64,000 nucleotides of DNA, taken from Symsagittifera roscoffensis (Eukaryota > Xenacoelomorpha > Acoela > Convolutidae). Below are positions 31,901 to 46,900 of this stretch, piece after piece. Numbering within the stretch: the first letter of the stretch is position 1; the number at the start of each line of letters is the position of its first letter. The notes beneath the pieces are model-generated. The model saw nothing but the letters and a program-made list of their open reading frames with translations, made no database searches and was not told the origin of the DNA. The stretch spans positions 36,375,959 to 36,439,958 of the forward strand of contig NC_087069.1 of the NCBI RefSeq assembly GCF_963678635.1, in the 5' to 3' direction. The translations under genes were made by a program, and so were the position numbers.

Positions 31901-34900
31901 AGCGGAGATTAATCCGTTTTAGAGCTCGTTGCAAATTGGTTGAAAGAATCTTTTTTGCCATAAATGTTTTGTTACTTTTTGTTACTATAAATGGCGTGTG
32001 GGGGGATGATTTTCACAAAAAATCTCAAATTAAAAAAAATCATTTTTTTATTCCATTCAATTTTTTTATGTTACAACTGCTCCATAAATCTTGAAAGGCA
32101 GTCGGGCTCTTTTTCCTTTTCCCCCTCACCTGCAAACTTTTACACTTAAGTTTGTTGACCATATTGTCCGATTGTTATGAAAATTGACATATAGACTAAT
32201 TAGGACTTACTACTTTGATGAGAACTTTTTCCTTGTTTTGGTATCAAATTGATGTATCTCAGTTAAAATGAATAACAAGACTGCTCGTATCAGGGCGAAA
32301 CCTTAAATGTTTCGACTGCTTTTTAAGAATTTTGGACCAGTTATAACAAGAAAAAATTTACATGTAATAAGAAAAGAATTTTTTTTTGAGATTTTTTGTG
32401 AAAATCATCCTACCACACGCCGTATAGAATTCAAAGTGATTCCTAGTAACAAATCTATTATGGCAAATAAGCTTCCTTCAACCAATTTGGAACGATTTCT
32501 AAGACGGATTGAATCTCTGCTTACGCGCGCGTTAATAGTGCGAAGTATATCGAGCATTAATTGTCCCAAATTGGCCAAAATGACCATCTTTAAACCCCCG
32601 TAACTTTACGAAAAATGATCCGAGGTGAAATATCTTTTCATATTTAAGCTCAAGAAACATTACTTTTTTAATGATATGAAACACTTTTGTCAAAAATGCC
32701 TAGTTAAAAATCGAATTTTGTCTGGAGAAAAAAACCACCCGAGCAAAAATATTCCGTTACTTTTGTTACAAAAGTCGGAACAACAATCATTATTTTTTTT
32801 GAGCATCAAAATCAATTTCAATCAATTATAATCATTCTTATGCAAACATTTCAAAAAATCCAATATTTCTGACCCTTCTGGTGGACTTCATTTGTCATTA
32901 GTTTGTTACAAATATCAGTAGTTTTTGCATTAAAAACTGAAAACCTTATGTGATCTTTCCCTATTTTCATTCCTTCCGCGGGGAGATTAACTAGTGCTAT
33001 GGTTTTTGCTCACGTATCCCGCCAACTTTTCTGCAAGATGATGCGCGTTTGCCTCTCTCCGTCCCAACCCCCCGCCCATAACGTTCCCGCGTTTAAGAAA
33101 AGTGAAAACAAATCGATTATAATGGATTTTTGTGATCTAAAACATTGTAAATACAATCGGTTCCCATGTTACATTCAGACAACAAAATTGGACTAAAAAT
33201 AGATTTAAATCTTTTTTGTCTTGCCAAAACAAAAGGCCATAATGTTCCGACTTTCGCAACGAAAGTAACGGAATATTTGTGCCCGGGGGTGTGTTTTTTT
33301 TCTTCAGACAAATTTCGTCTTTTTAAGAGGCCATTTTGACGGAATTTTTTGCATCATTCGGAAGCCATTGTCGTCTTAAGCTTAAATTTGAAAAGATATT
33401 TCATCTGTGACTTTTTTCCTAAAGTTATGGGGATTTAAAGATTGCCGTTTTGGCCAATTTGGGACAATTAACGCGCGATATAATTCGAACAATTAACGCG
33501 TAAGCGGAGATTAATCCGTTTTAGAGCTCGTTGCAAATTGGTTGAAAGAAGCTTTTTTGCCATAAATGTTTTGTTACTTTTTGTTACTATAAATGGCGTG
33601 TGGGGGGATGATTTTCACAAAAAATCTCAAATTAAAAAAAATCATTTTTTTATTCCATTCAATTTTTTTATGTTACAACTGCTCCATAAATCTTGAAAGG
33701 CAGTCGGGCTCTTTTTCCTTTTCCCCCTCACCTGCAAACTTTTACAAGTAAGTTTGTTGACCATATTGTCCGATTGTTATGAAAATTGACATATAGACTA
33801 ATTAGGACTTACTACTTTGATGAGAACTTTTTCCTTGTTTTGGTATCAAATTGATGTATCTCAGTTAAAATGAATAACAAGACTGCTCGTATCAGGGCGA
33901 AGCCTTGAATGTTTCGACTGCTTTTTAAGAATTTTGGACCAGTTATAACAAGAAAAAATTTACATGTAATAAGAAAAGAATTTTTTTTGAGATTTTTTGT
34001 GAAAATCATCCTACCACACGCCGTATAGAATTCAAAGTGATTCCTAGTAACAAATCTATTATGGCAAATAAGCTTCCTTCAACCAATTTGGAACGATTTC
34101 TAAGACGGATTGAATCTCTGCTTACGCGCGCATTAATAGTGCGAAGTATATCGAGCATTAATTGTCCCAAATTGGCCAAAATGACCATCTTTAAACCCCC
34201 GTAACTTTACGAAAAATGATCCGAGGTGAAATATCTTTTCATATTTAAGCTCAAGAAACATTACTTTTTTAATGATATGAAACACTTTTGTCAAAAATGC
34301 CTAGTTAAAAATCGAATTTTGTCTGGAGAAAAAAAACCACCCGAGCAAAAATATTCCGTTACTTTTGTTACGAAAGTCAGAACAACAATCATTATATTTT
34401 TTGAGCATCAAAATCAATTTCAATCAATTATAATCATTCTTATGCAAACATTTCAAAAAATCCAATATTTCTGACCCTTCTGGTGGACTTCATTTGTCAT
34501 TAGTTTGTTACAAATATCAGTAGTTTTTGCATTAAAAACTGAAAACCTTATGTGATCTTTCCCTATTTTCATTCCTTCCGCGGGGAGATTAACTAGTGCT
34601 ATGGTTTTTGCTCACGTATCCCGCCAACTTTTCTGCAAGATGATGCGCGTTTGCCTCTCTCCGTCCCAACCCCCCGCCCATAACGTTCCCGCGTTTAAGA
34701 AAAGTGAAAACAAATCGATTATAATGGATTTTTGTGATCTAAAACATTGTAAATACAATCGGTTCCCATGTTACATTCAGACAACAAAATTGGACTAAAA
34801 ATAGATTTAAATCTTTTTTGTCTTGCCAAAACAAAAGGCCATAATGTTCCGACTTTCGCAACGAAAGTAACGGAATATTTGTGCTCGGGGTGTGTTTTTT

Positions 34901-37900
34901 TTTCTTCAGACAAATTTCGTCTTTTTAAGAGGCCATTTTGACGGAATTTTTTGCATCATTCGGAAGCCATTGTCGTCTTAAGCTTAAATTTGAAAAGATA
35001 TTTCATCTGTGACTTTTTTCCTAAAGTTATGGGGATTTAAAGATTGCCGTTTTGGCCAATTTGGGACAATTAACGCGCGATATAATTCGCACAATTAACG
35101 CGTAAGCGGAGATTAATCCGTTTTAGAGCTCGTTGCAAATTGGTTGAAAGAAGCTTTTTTGCCATAAATGTTTTGTTACTTTTTGTTACTATAAATGGCG
35201 TGTGGGGGGATGATTTTCACAAAAAATCTCAAATTAAAAAAAAATCATTTTTTTATTCCATTCAATTTTTTTATGTTACAACTGCTCCATAAATCTTGAA
35301 AGGCAGTCGGGCTCTTTTTCCTTTTCCCCCTCACCTGCAAACTTTTACAAGTAAGTTTGTTGACCATATTGTCCGATTGTTATGAAAATTGACGTATAGA
35401 CTAATTAGGACTTACTACTTTGATGAGAACTTTTTCCTTGTTTTGGTATCAAATTGATGTATCTCAGTTAAAATGAATAACAAGACTGCTCGTATCAGGG
35501 CGAAGCCTTGAATGTTGCGACTGCTTTTTAAGAATTTTGGACCAGTTATAACAAGAAAAAATTTACATGTAATAAGAAAAGAATTTTTTTTGAGATTTTT
35601 TGTGAAAATCATCCTACCACACGCCGTATAGAATTCAAAGTGATTCCTAGTAACAAATCTATTATGGCAAATAAGCTTCCTTCAACCAATTTGGAACGAT
35701 TTCTAAGACGGATTGAATCTCTGCTTACGCGCGCGTTAATAGTGCGAAGTATATCGAGCATTAATTGTCCCAAATTGGCCAAAATGACCATCTTTAAACC
35801 CCCGTAACTTTACGAAAAATGATCCGAGGTGAAATATATTTTCATATTTAAGCTCAAGAAACATTACTTTTTTAATGATATGAAACACTTTTGTCAAAAA
35901 TGCCTAGTTAAAAATCGAATTTTGTCTGGAGAAAAAAAAACACCCGAGCAAAAATATTCCGTTACTTTTGTTACGAAAGTCGGAACAACAATCATTATAT
36001 TTTTTGAGCATCAAAATCAATTTCAATCAATTATAATCATTCTTATGCAAACATTTCAAAAAATCCAATATTTCTGACCCTTCTGGTGGACTTCATTTGT
36101 CATTAGTTTGTTACAAATATCAGTAGTTTTTGCATTAAAAACTGAAAACCTTATGTGATCTTTCCCTATTTTCATTCCTTCCGCGGGGAGATTAACTAGT
36201 GCTATGGTTTTTGCTCACGTATCCCGCCAACTTTTCTGCAAGATGATGCGCGTTTGCCTCTCTCCGTCCCAACCCCCCGCCCATAACGTTCCCGCGTTTA
36301 AGAAAAGTGAAAACAAATCGATTATAATGGATTTTTGTGATCTAAAACATTGTAAATACAATCGGTTCCCATGTTACATTCAGACAACAAAATTGGACTA
36401 AAAATAGATTTAAATCTTTTTTGTCTTGCCAAAACAAAAGGCCATAATGTTCCGACTTTCGCAACGAAAGTAACGGAATATTTGTGCTCGGGGTGTGTTT
36501 TTTTTTCTTCAGACAAATTTCGTCTTTTTGAGAGGCCATTTTGACGGAATTTTTTGCATCATTCGGAAGCCATTGTCGTCTTAAGCTTAAATTTGAAAAG
36601 ATATTTCATCTGTGACTTTTTTCCTAAAGTTATGGGGATTTAAAGATTGCCGTTTTGGCCAATTTGGGACAATTAACGCGCGATATAATTCGCACAATTA
36701 ACGCGTAAGCGGAGATTAATCCGTTTTAGAGCTCGTTGCAAATTGGTTGAAAGAAGCTTTTTTGCCATAAATGTTTTGTTACTTTTTGTTACTATAAATG
36801 GCGTGTGGGGGGATGCTTTTCACAAAAAATCTCAAATTAAAAAAAATCATTTTTTTATTCCATTCAATTTTTTTATGTTACAACTGCTCCATAAATCTTG
36901 AAAGGCAGTCGGGCTCTTTTTCCTTTTCCCCCTCACCTGCAAACTTTTACAAGTAAGTTTGTTGACCATATTGTCCGATTGTTATGAAAATTGACATATA
37001 GACTAATTAGGACTTACTACTTTGATGAGAACTTTTTCCTTGTTTTGGTATCAAATTGATGTATCTCAGTTAAAATGAATAACAAGACTGCTCGTATCAG
37101 GGCGAAGCCTTGAATGTTTCGACTGCTTTTTAAGAATTTTGGACCAGTTATAACAAGAAAAAATTTACATGTAATAAGAAAAGAATTTTTTTTGAGATTT
37201 TTTGTGAAAATCATCCTACCACACGCCGTATAGAATTCAAAGTGATTCCTAGTAACAAATCTATTATGGCAAATAAGCTTCCTTCAACCAATTTGCAACG
37301 ATTTCTAAGACGGATTGAATCTCTGCTTACGCGCGCGTTAATAGTGCGAAGTATATCGAGCATTAATTGTCCCAAATTGGCCAAAATGACCATCTTTAAA
37401 CCCCCGTAACTTTACGAAAAATGATCCGAGGTGAAATATATTTTCATATTTAAGCTCAAGAAACATTACTTTTTTAATGATATGAAACACTTTTGTCAAA
37501 AATGCCTAGTTAAAAATCGAATTTTGTCTGGAGAAAAAAAACCACCCGAGCAAAAATATTCCGTTACTTTTGTTACGAAAGTCGGAACAACAATCATTAT
37601 ATTTTTTGAGCATCAAAATCAATTTCAATCAATTATAATCATTCTTATGCAAACATTTCAAAAAATCCAATATTTCTGACCCTTCTGGTGGACTTCATTT
37701 GTCATTAGTTTGTTACAAATATCAGTAGTTTTTGCATTAAAAACTGAAAACCTTATGTGATCTTTCCCTATTTTCATTCCTTCCGCGGGGAGATTAACTA
37801 GTGCTATGGTTTTTGCTCACGTATCCCGCCAACTTTTCTGCAAGATGATGCGCGTTTGCCTCTCTCCGTCCCAACCCCCCGCCCATAACGTTCCCGCGTT

Positions 37901-40900
37901 TAAGAAAAGTGAAAACAAATCGATTATAATGGATTTTTGTGATCTAAAACATTGTAAATACAATCGGTTCCCATGTTACATTCAGACAACAAAATTGGAC
38001 TAAAAATAGATTTAAATCTTTTTTGTCTTGCCAAAACAAAAGGCCATAATGTTCCGACTTTCGCAACGAAAGTAACGGAATATTTGTGCTCGGGGTGTGT
38101 TTTTTTTTCTTCAGACAAATTTCGTCTTTTTAAGAGGCCATTTTGACGGAATTTTTTGCATCATTCGGAAGCCATTGTCGTCTTAAGCTTAAATTTGAAA
38201 AGATATTTCATCTGTGACTTTTTTCCTAAAGTTATGGGGATTTAAAGATTGCCGTTTTGGCCAATTTGGGACAATTAACGCGCGATATAATTCGCACAAT
38301 TAACGCGTAAGCGGAGATTAATCCGTTTTAGAGCTCGTTGCAAATTGGTTGAAAGAAGCTTTTTTGCCATAAATGTTTTGTTACTTTTTGTTACTATAAA
38401 TGGCGTGTGGGGGGATGATTTTCACAAAAAATCTCAAATTAAAAAAAATCATTTTTTTATTCCATTCAATTTTTTTATGTTACAACTGCTCCATAAATCT
38501 TGAAAGGCAGTCGGGCTCTTTTTCCTTTTCCCCCTCACCTGCAAACTTTTACAAGTAAGTTTGTTGACCATATTGTCCGATTGTTATGAAAATTGACATA
38601 TAGACTAATTAGGACTTACTACTTTGATGAGAACTTTTTCCTTGTTTTGGTATCAAATTGATGTATCTCAGTTAAAATGAATAACAAGACTGCTCGTATC
38701 AGGGCGAAGCCTTGAATGTTTCGACTGCTTTTTAAGAATTTTGGACCAGTTATAACAAGAAAAAATTTACATGTAATAAGAAAAGAATTTTTTTTGAGAT
38801 TTTTTGTGAAAATCATCCTACCACACGCCGTATAGAATTCAAAGTGATTCCTAGTAACAAATCTATTATGGCAAATAAGCTTCCTTCAACCAATTTGCAA
38901 CGATTTCTAAGACGGATTGAATCTCTGCTTACGCGCGCGTTAATAGTGCGAAGTATATCGAGCATTAATTGTCCCAAATTGGCCAAAATGACCATCTTTA
39001 AACCCCCGTAACTTTACGAAAAATGATCCGAGGTGAAATATATTTTCATATTTAAGCTCAAGAAACATTACTTTTTTAATGATATGAAACACTTTTGTCA
39101 AAAATGCCTAGTTAAAAATCGAATTTTGTCTGGAGAAAAAAAACCACCCGAGCAAAAATATTCCGTTACTTTTGTTACGAAAGTCGGAACAACAATCATT
39201 ATATTTTTTGAGCATCAAAATCAATTTCAATCAATTATAATCATTCTTATGCAAACATTTCAAAAAATCCAATATTTCTGACCCTTCTGGTGGACTTCAT
39301 TTGTCATTAGTTTGTTACAAATATCAGTAGTTTTTGCATTAAAAACTGAAAACCTTATGTGATCTTTCCCTATTTCCATTCCTTCCGCGGGGAGATTAAC
39401 TAGTGCTATGGTTTTTGCTCACGCATCCCGCCAACTTTTCTGCAAGATGATGCGCGTTTGCCTCTCTCCGTCCCAACCCCCCGCCCATAACGTTCCCGCG
39501 TTTAAGAAAAGTGAAAACAAATCGATTATAATGGATTTTTGTGATCTAAAACATTGTAAATACAATCGGTTCCCATGTTACATTCAGACAACAAAATTGG
39601 ACTAAAAATAGATTTAAATCTTTTTTGTCTTGCCAAAACAAAAGGCCATAATGTTCCGACTTTCGCAACGAAAGTAACGGAATATTTGTGCTCGGGGTGT
39701 GTTTTTTTTTCTTCAGACAAATTTCGTCTTTTTAAGAGGCCATTTTGACGGAATTTTTTGCATCATTCGGAAGCCATTGTCGTCTTAAGCTTAAATTTGA
39801 AAAGATATTTCATCTGTGACTTTTTTCCTAAAGTTATGGGGATTTAAAGATTGCCGTTTTGGCCAATTTGGGACAATTAACGCGCGATATAATTCGCACA
39901 ATTAACGCGTAAGCGGAGATTAATCCGTTTTAGAGCTCGTTGCAAATTGGTTGAAAGAAGCTTTTTTGCCATAAATGTTTTGTTACTTTTTGTTACTATA
40001 AATGGCGTGTGGGGGGATGATTTTCACAAAAAATTTCAAATTAAAAAAAATCATTTTTTTATTCCATTCAATTTTTTTATGTTACAACTGCTCCATAAAT
40101 CTTGAAAGGCAGTCGGGCTCTTTTTCCTTTTCCCCCTCACCTGCAAACTTTTACAAGTAAGTTTGTTGACCATATTGTCCGATTGTTATGAAAATTGACA
40201 TATAGACTAATTAGGACTTACTACTTTGATGAGAACTTTTTCCTTGTTTTGGTATCAAATTGATGTATCTCAGTTAAAATGAATAACAAGACTGCTCGTA
40301 TCAGGGCGAAGCCTTGAATGTTTCGACTGCTTTTTAAGAATTTTGGACCAGTTATAACAAGAAAAAATTTACATGTAATAAGAAAAGAATTTTTTTTGAG
40401 ATTTTTTGTGAAAATCATCCTACCACACGCCGTATAGAATTCAAAGTGATTCCTAGTAACAAATCTATTATGGCAAATAAGCTTCCTTCAACCAATTTGG
40501 AACGATTTCTAAGACGGATTGAATCTCTGCTTACGCGCGCGTTAATAGTGCGAAGTATATCGAGCATTAATTGTCCCAAATTGGCCAAAATGACCATCTT
40601 TAAACCCCCGTAACTTTACGAAAAATGATCCGAGGTGAAATATTTTTTCATATTTAAGCTCAAGAAACATTACCTTTTTAATGATATGAAACACTTTTGT
40701 CAAAAATGCCTAGTTAAAAATCGAATTTTGTCTGGAGAAAAAAAACCACCCGAGCAAAAATATTCCGTTACTTTTGTTACGAAAGTCGGAACAACAATCA
40801 TTATATTTTTTGAGCATCAAACTCTATTTCAATCAATTATAATCATTTTTATGCAAACATTTCAAAAAATCCAATATTTCTGACCCTTCTGGTGGACTTC

Positions 40901-43900
40901 ATTTGTCATTAGTTTGTTACAAATATCAGTAGTTTTTGCATTAAAAACTGAAAACTTTATGTGATCTTTCCCTATTTTCATTCCTTCCGCGGGGAGATTA
41001 ACTAGTGCTATGGTTTTTGCTCACGTATCCCGCCAACTTTTCTGCAAGATGATGCGCGTTTGCCTCTCTCCGTCCCAACCCCCCGCCCATAACATTCCCG
41101 CGTTTAAGAAAAGTGAAAACAAATCGATTATAATGGATTTTTGTGATCTAAAACATTGTAAATACAATCGGTTCTCATGTTACATTCAGACAACAAAATT
41201 GGACTAAAAATAGATTTAAATCTTTTTTGTCTTGCCAAAACAAAAGGCCATAATGTTCCGACTTTCGCAACGAAAGTAACGGAATATTTGTGCTCGGGGT
41301 GTGTTTTTTTTTCTTCAGACAAATTTCGTCTTTTTAAGAGGCCATTTTGACGGAATTTTTTGCATCATTCGGAAGCCATTGTCGTCTTAAGCTTAAATTT
41401 GAAAAGATATTTCATCTGTGACTTTTTTCCTAAAGTTATGGGGATTTAAAGATTGCCGTTTTGGCCAATTTGGGACAATTAACGCGCGATATAATTCGCA
41501 CAATTAACGCGTAAGCGGAGATTAATCCGTTTTAGAGCTCGTTGCAAATTGGTTGAAAGAAGCTTTTTTGCCATAAATGTTTTGTTACTTTTTGTTACTA
41601 TAAATGGCGTGTGGGGGGATGATTTTCACAAAAAATCTCAAATTAAAAAAAATCATTTTTTTATTCCATTCAATTTTTTTATGTTACAACTGCTCCATAA
41701 ATCTTGAAAGGCAGTCGGGCTCTTTTTCCTTTTCCCCCTCACCTGCAAACTTTTACAAGTAAGTTTGTTGACCATATTGTCCGATTGTTATGAAAATTGA
41801 CATATAGACTAATTAGGACTTACTACTTTGATGAGAACTTTTTCCTTGTTTTGGTATCAAATTGATGTATCTCAGTTAAAATGAATAACAAGACTGCTCG
41901 TATCAGGGCGAAGCCTTGAATGTTTCGACTGCTTTTTAAGAATTTTGGACCAGTTATAACAAGAAAAAATTTACATGTAATAAGAAAAGAATTTTTTTTG
42001 AGATTTTTTGTGAAAATCATCCTACCACACGCCGTATAGAATTCAAAGTGATTCCTAGTAACAAATCTATTATGGCAAATAAGCTTCCTTCAACCAATTT
42101 GGAACGATTTCTAAGACGGATTGAATCTCTGCTTACGCGCGCGTTAATAGTGCGAAGTATATCGAGCATTAATTGTCCCAAATTGGCCAAAATGACCATC
42201 TTTAAACCCCCGTAACTTTACGAAAAATGATCCGAGGTGAAATATTTTTTCATATTTAAGCTCAAGAAACATTACCTTTTTAATGATATGAAACACTTTT
42301 GTCAAAAATGCCTAGTTAAAAATCGAATTTTGTCTGGAGAAAAAAAACCACCCGAGCAAAAATATTCCGTTACTTTTGTTACGAAAGTCGGAACAACAAT
42401 CATTATATTTTTTGAGCATCAAAATCAATTTCAATCAATTATAATCATTCTTATGCAAACATTTCAAAAAATCCAATATTTCTGACCCTTCTGGTGGACT
42501 TCATTTGTCATTAGTTTGTTACAAATATCAGTAGTTTTTGCATTAAAAACTGAAAACCTTATGTGATCTTTCCCTATTTTCATTCCTTCCGCGGGGAGAT
42601 TAACTAGTGCTATGGTTTTTGCTCACGTATCCCGCCAACTTTTCTGCAAGATGATGCGCGTTTGCCTCTCTCCGTCCCAACCCCCGCCCATAACGTTCCC
42701 GCGTTTAAGAAAAGTGAAAACAAATCGATTATAATGGATTTTTGTGATCTAAAACATTGTAAATACAATCGGTTCCCATGTTACATTCAGACAACAAAAT
42801 TGGACTAAAAATAGATTTAAATCTTTTTTGTCTTGCCAAAACAAAAGGCCATAATGTTCCGACTTTCGCAACGAAAGTAACGGAATATTTGTGCTCGGGG
42901 TGTATTTTTTTTTCTTCAGACAAATTTCGTCTTTTTAAGAGGCCATTTTGACGGAATTTTTTGCATCATTCGGAAGCCATTGTCGTCTTAAGCTTAAATT
43001 TGAAAAGATATTTCATCTGTGACTTTTTTCCTAAAGTTATGGGGATTTAAAGATTGCCGTTTTGGCCAATTTGGGACAATTAACGCGCGATATAATTCGC
43101 ACAATTAACGCGTAAGCGGAGATTAATCCGTTTTAGAGCTCGTTGCAAATTGGTTGAAAGAAGCTTTTTTGCCATAAATGTTTTGTTACTTTTTGTTACT
43201 ATAAATGGCGTGTGGGGGGATGATTTTCACAAAAAATCTCAAATTAAAAAAAATCATTTTTTTATTCCATTCAATTTTTTTATGTTACAACTGCTCCATA
43301 AATCTTGAAAGGCAGTCGGGCTCTTTTTCCTTTCCCCCTCACCTGCAAACTTTTACAAGTAAGTTTGTTGACCATATTGTCCGATTGTTATGAAAATTGA
43401 CATATAGACTAATTAGGACTTACTACTTTGATGAGAACTTTTTCCTTGTTTTGGTATCAAATTGATGTATCTCAGTTAAAATGAATAACAAGACTGCTCG
43501 TATCAGGGCGAAGCCTTGAATGTTTCGACTGCTTTTTAAGAATTTTGGACCAGTTATAACAAGAAAAAATTTACATGTAATAAGAAAAGAATTTTTTTTG
43601 AGATTTTTTGTGAAAATCATCCTACCACACGCCGTATAGAATTCAAAGTGATTCCTAGTAACAAATCTATTATGGCAAATAAGCTTCCTTCAACCAATTT
43701 GGAACGATTTCTAAGACGGATTGAATCTCTGCTTACGCGCGCATTAATAGTGCGAAGTATATCGAGCATTAATTGTCCCAAATTGGCCAAAATGACCATC
43801 TTTAAACCCCCGTAACTTTACGAAAAATGATCCGAGGTGAAATATCTTTTCATATTTAAGCTCAAGAAACATTACCTTTTTAATGATATGAAACACTTTT

Positions 43901-46900
43901 GTCAAAAATGCCTAGTTAAAAATCGAATTTTGTCTGGAGAAAAAAAACCACCCGAGCAAAAATATTCCGTTACTTTTGTTACGAAAGTCAGAACAACAAT
44001 CATTATATTTTTTGAGCATCAAAATCAATTTCAATCAATTATAATCATTCTTATGCAAACATTTCAAAAAATTCAATATTTCTGACCCTTCTGGTGGACT
44101 TCATTTGTCATTAGTTTGTTACAAATATCAGTAGTTTTTGCATTAAAAACTGAAAACCTTATGTGATCTTTCCCTATTTTCATTCCTTCCGCGGGGAGAT
44201 TAACTAGTGCTATGGTTTTTGCTCACGTATCCCGCCAACTTTTCTGCAAGATGATGCGCGTTTGCCTCTCTCCGTCCCAACCCCCCGCCCATAACGTTCC
44301 CGCGTTTAAGAAAAGTGAAAACAAATCGATTATAATGGATTTTTGTGATCTAAAACATTGTAAATACAATCGGTTCCCATGTTACATTCAGACAACAAAA
44401 TTGGACTAAAAATAGATTTAAATCTTTTTTGTCTTGCCAAAACAAAAGGCCATAATGTTCCGACTTTCGCAACGAAAGTAACGGAATATTTGTGCTCGGG
44501 GTGTGTTTTTTTTTCTTCAGACAAATTTCGTCTTTTTAAGAGGCCATTTTGACGGAATTTTTTGCATCATTCGGAAGCCATTGTCGTCTTAAGCTTAAAT
44601 TTGAAAAGATATTTCATCTGTGACTTTTTTCCTAAAGTTATGGGGATTTAAAGATTGCCGTTTTGGCCAATTTGGGACAATTAACGCGCGATATAATTCG
44701 CACAATTAACGCGTAAGCGGAGATTAATCCGTTTTAGAGCTCGTTGCAAATTGGTTGAAAGAAGCTTTTTTGCCATAAATGTTTTGTTACTTTTTGTTAC
44801 TATAAATGGCGTGTGGGGGGATGATTTTCACAAAAAATCTCAAATTAAAAAAAAATCATTTTTTTATTCCCTTCAATTTTTTTATGTTACAACTGCTCCA
44901 TAAATCTTGAAGGGCAGTCGGGCTCTTTTTCCTTTTCCCCCTCACCTGCAAACTTTTACAAGTAAGTTTGTTGACCATATTGTCCGATTGTTATGAAAAT
45001 TGACGTATAGACTAATTAGGACTTACTACTTTGATGAGAACTTTTTCCTTGTTTTGGTATCAAATTGATGTATCTCAGTTAAAATGAATAACAAGACTGC
45101 TCGTATCAGGGCGAAGCCTTGAATGTTGCGACTGCTTTTTAAGAATTTTGGACCAGTTATAACAAGAAAAAATTTACATGTAATAAGAAAAGAATTTTTT
45201 TTGAGATTTTTTGTGAAAATCATCCTACCACACGCCGTATAGAATTCAAAGTGATTCCTAGTAACAAATCTATTATGGCAAATAAGCTTCCTTCAACCAA
45301 TTTGGAACGATTTCTAAGACGGATTGAATCTCTGCTTACGCGCGCGTTAATAGTGCGAAGTATATCGAGCATTAATTGTCCCAAATTGGCCAAAATGACC
45401 ATCTTTAAACCCCCGTAACTTTACGAAAAATGATCCGAGGTGAAATATATTTTCATATTTAAGCTCAAGAAACATTACTTTTTTAATGATATGAAACACT
45501 TTTGTCAAAAATGCCTAGTTAAAAATCGAATTTTGTCTGGAGAAAAAAAACCACCCGAGCAAAAATATTCCGTTACTTTTGTTACGAAAGTCGGAACAAC
45601 AATCATTATATTTTTTGAGCATCAAAATCAATTTCAATCAATTATAATCATTCTTATGCAAACATTTCAAAAAATCCAATATTTCTGACCCTTCTGGTGG
45701 ACTTCATTTGTCATTAGTTTGTTACAAATATCAGTAGTTTTTGCATTAAAAACTGAAAACCTTATGTGATCTTTCCCTATTTTCATTCCTTCCGCGGGGA
45801 GATTAACTAGTGCTATGGTTTTTGCTCACGTATCCCGCCAACTTTTCTGCAAGATGATGCGCGTTTGCCTCTCTCCGTCCCAACCCCCCGCCCATAACGT
45901 TCCCGCGTTTAAGAAAAGTGAAAACAAATCGATTATAATGGATTTTTGTGATCTAAAACATTGTAAATACAATCGGTTCCCATGTTACATTCAGACAACA
46001 AAATTGGACTAAAAATAGATTTAAATCTTTTTTGTCTTGCCAAAACAAAAGGCCATAATGTTCCGACTTTCGCAACGAAAGTAACGGAATATTTGTGCTC
46101 GGGGTGTGTTTTTTTTTCTTCAGACAAATTTCGTCTTTTTAAGAGGCCATTTTGACGGAATTTTTTGCATCATTCGGAAGCCATTGTCGTCTTAAGCTTA
46201 AATTTGAAAAGATATTTCATCTGTGACTTTTTTCCTAAAGTTATGGGGATTTAAAGATTGCCGTTTTGGCCAATTTGGGACAATTAACGCGCGATATAAT
46301 TCGCACAATTAACGCGTAAGCGGAGATTAATCCGTTTTAGAGCTCGTTGCAAATTGGTTGAAAGAAGCTTTTTTGCCATAAATGTTTTGTTACTTTTTGT
46401 TACTATAAATGGCGTGTGGGGGGATGATTTTCACAAAAAATCTCAAATTAAAAAAAAATCATTTTTTTATTCCATTCAATTTTTTTATGTTACAACTGCT
46501 CCATAAATCTTGAAAGGCAGTCGGGCTCTTTTTCCTTTTCCCCCTCACCTGCAAACTTTTACAAGTAAGTTTGTTGACCATATTGTCCGATTGTTATGAA
46601 AATTGACGTATAGACTAATTAGGACTTACTACTTTGATGAGAACTTTTTCCTTGTTTTGGTATCAAATTGATGTATCTCAGTTAAAATGAATAACAAGAC
46701 TGCTCGTATCAGGGCGAAGCCTTGAATGTTGCGACTGCTTTTTAAGAATTTTGGACCAGTTATAACAAGAAAAAATTTACATGTAATAAGAAAAGAATTT
46801 TTTTTGAGATTTTTTGTGAAAATCATCCTACCACACGCCGTATAGAATTCAAAGTGATTCCTAGTAACGAATCTATTATGGCAAATAAGCTTCCTTCAAC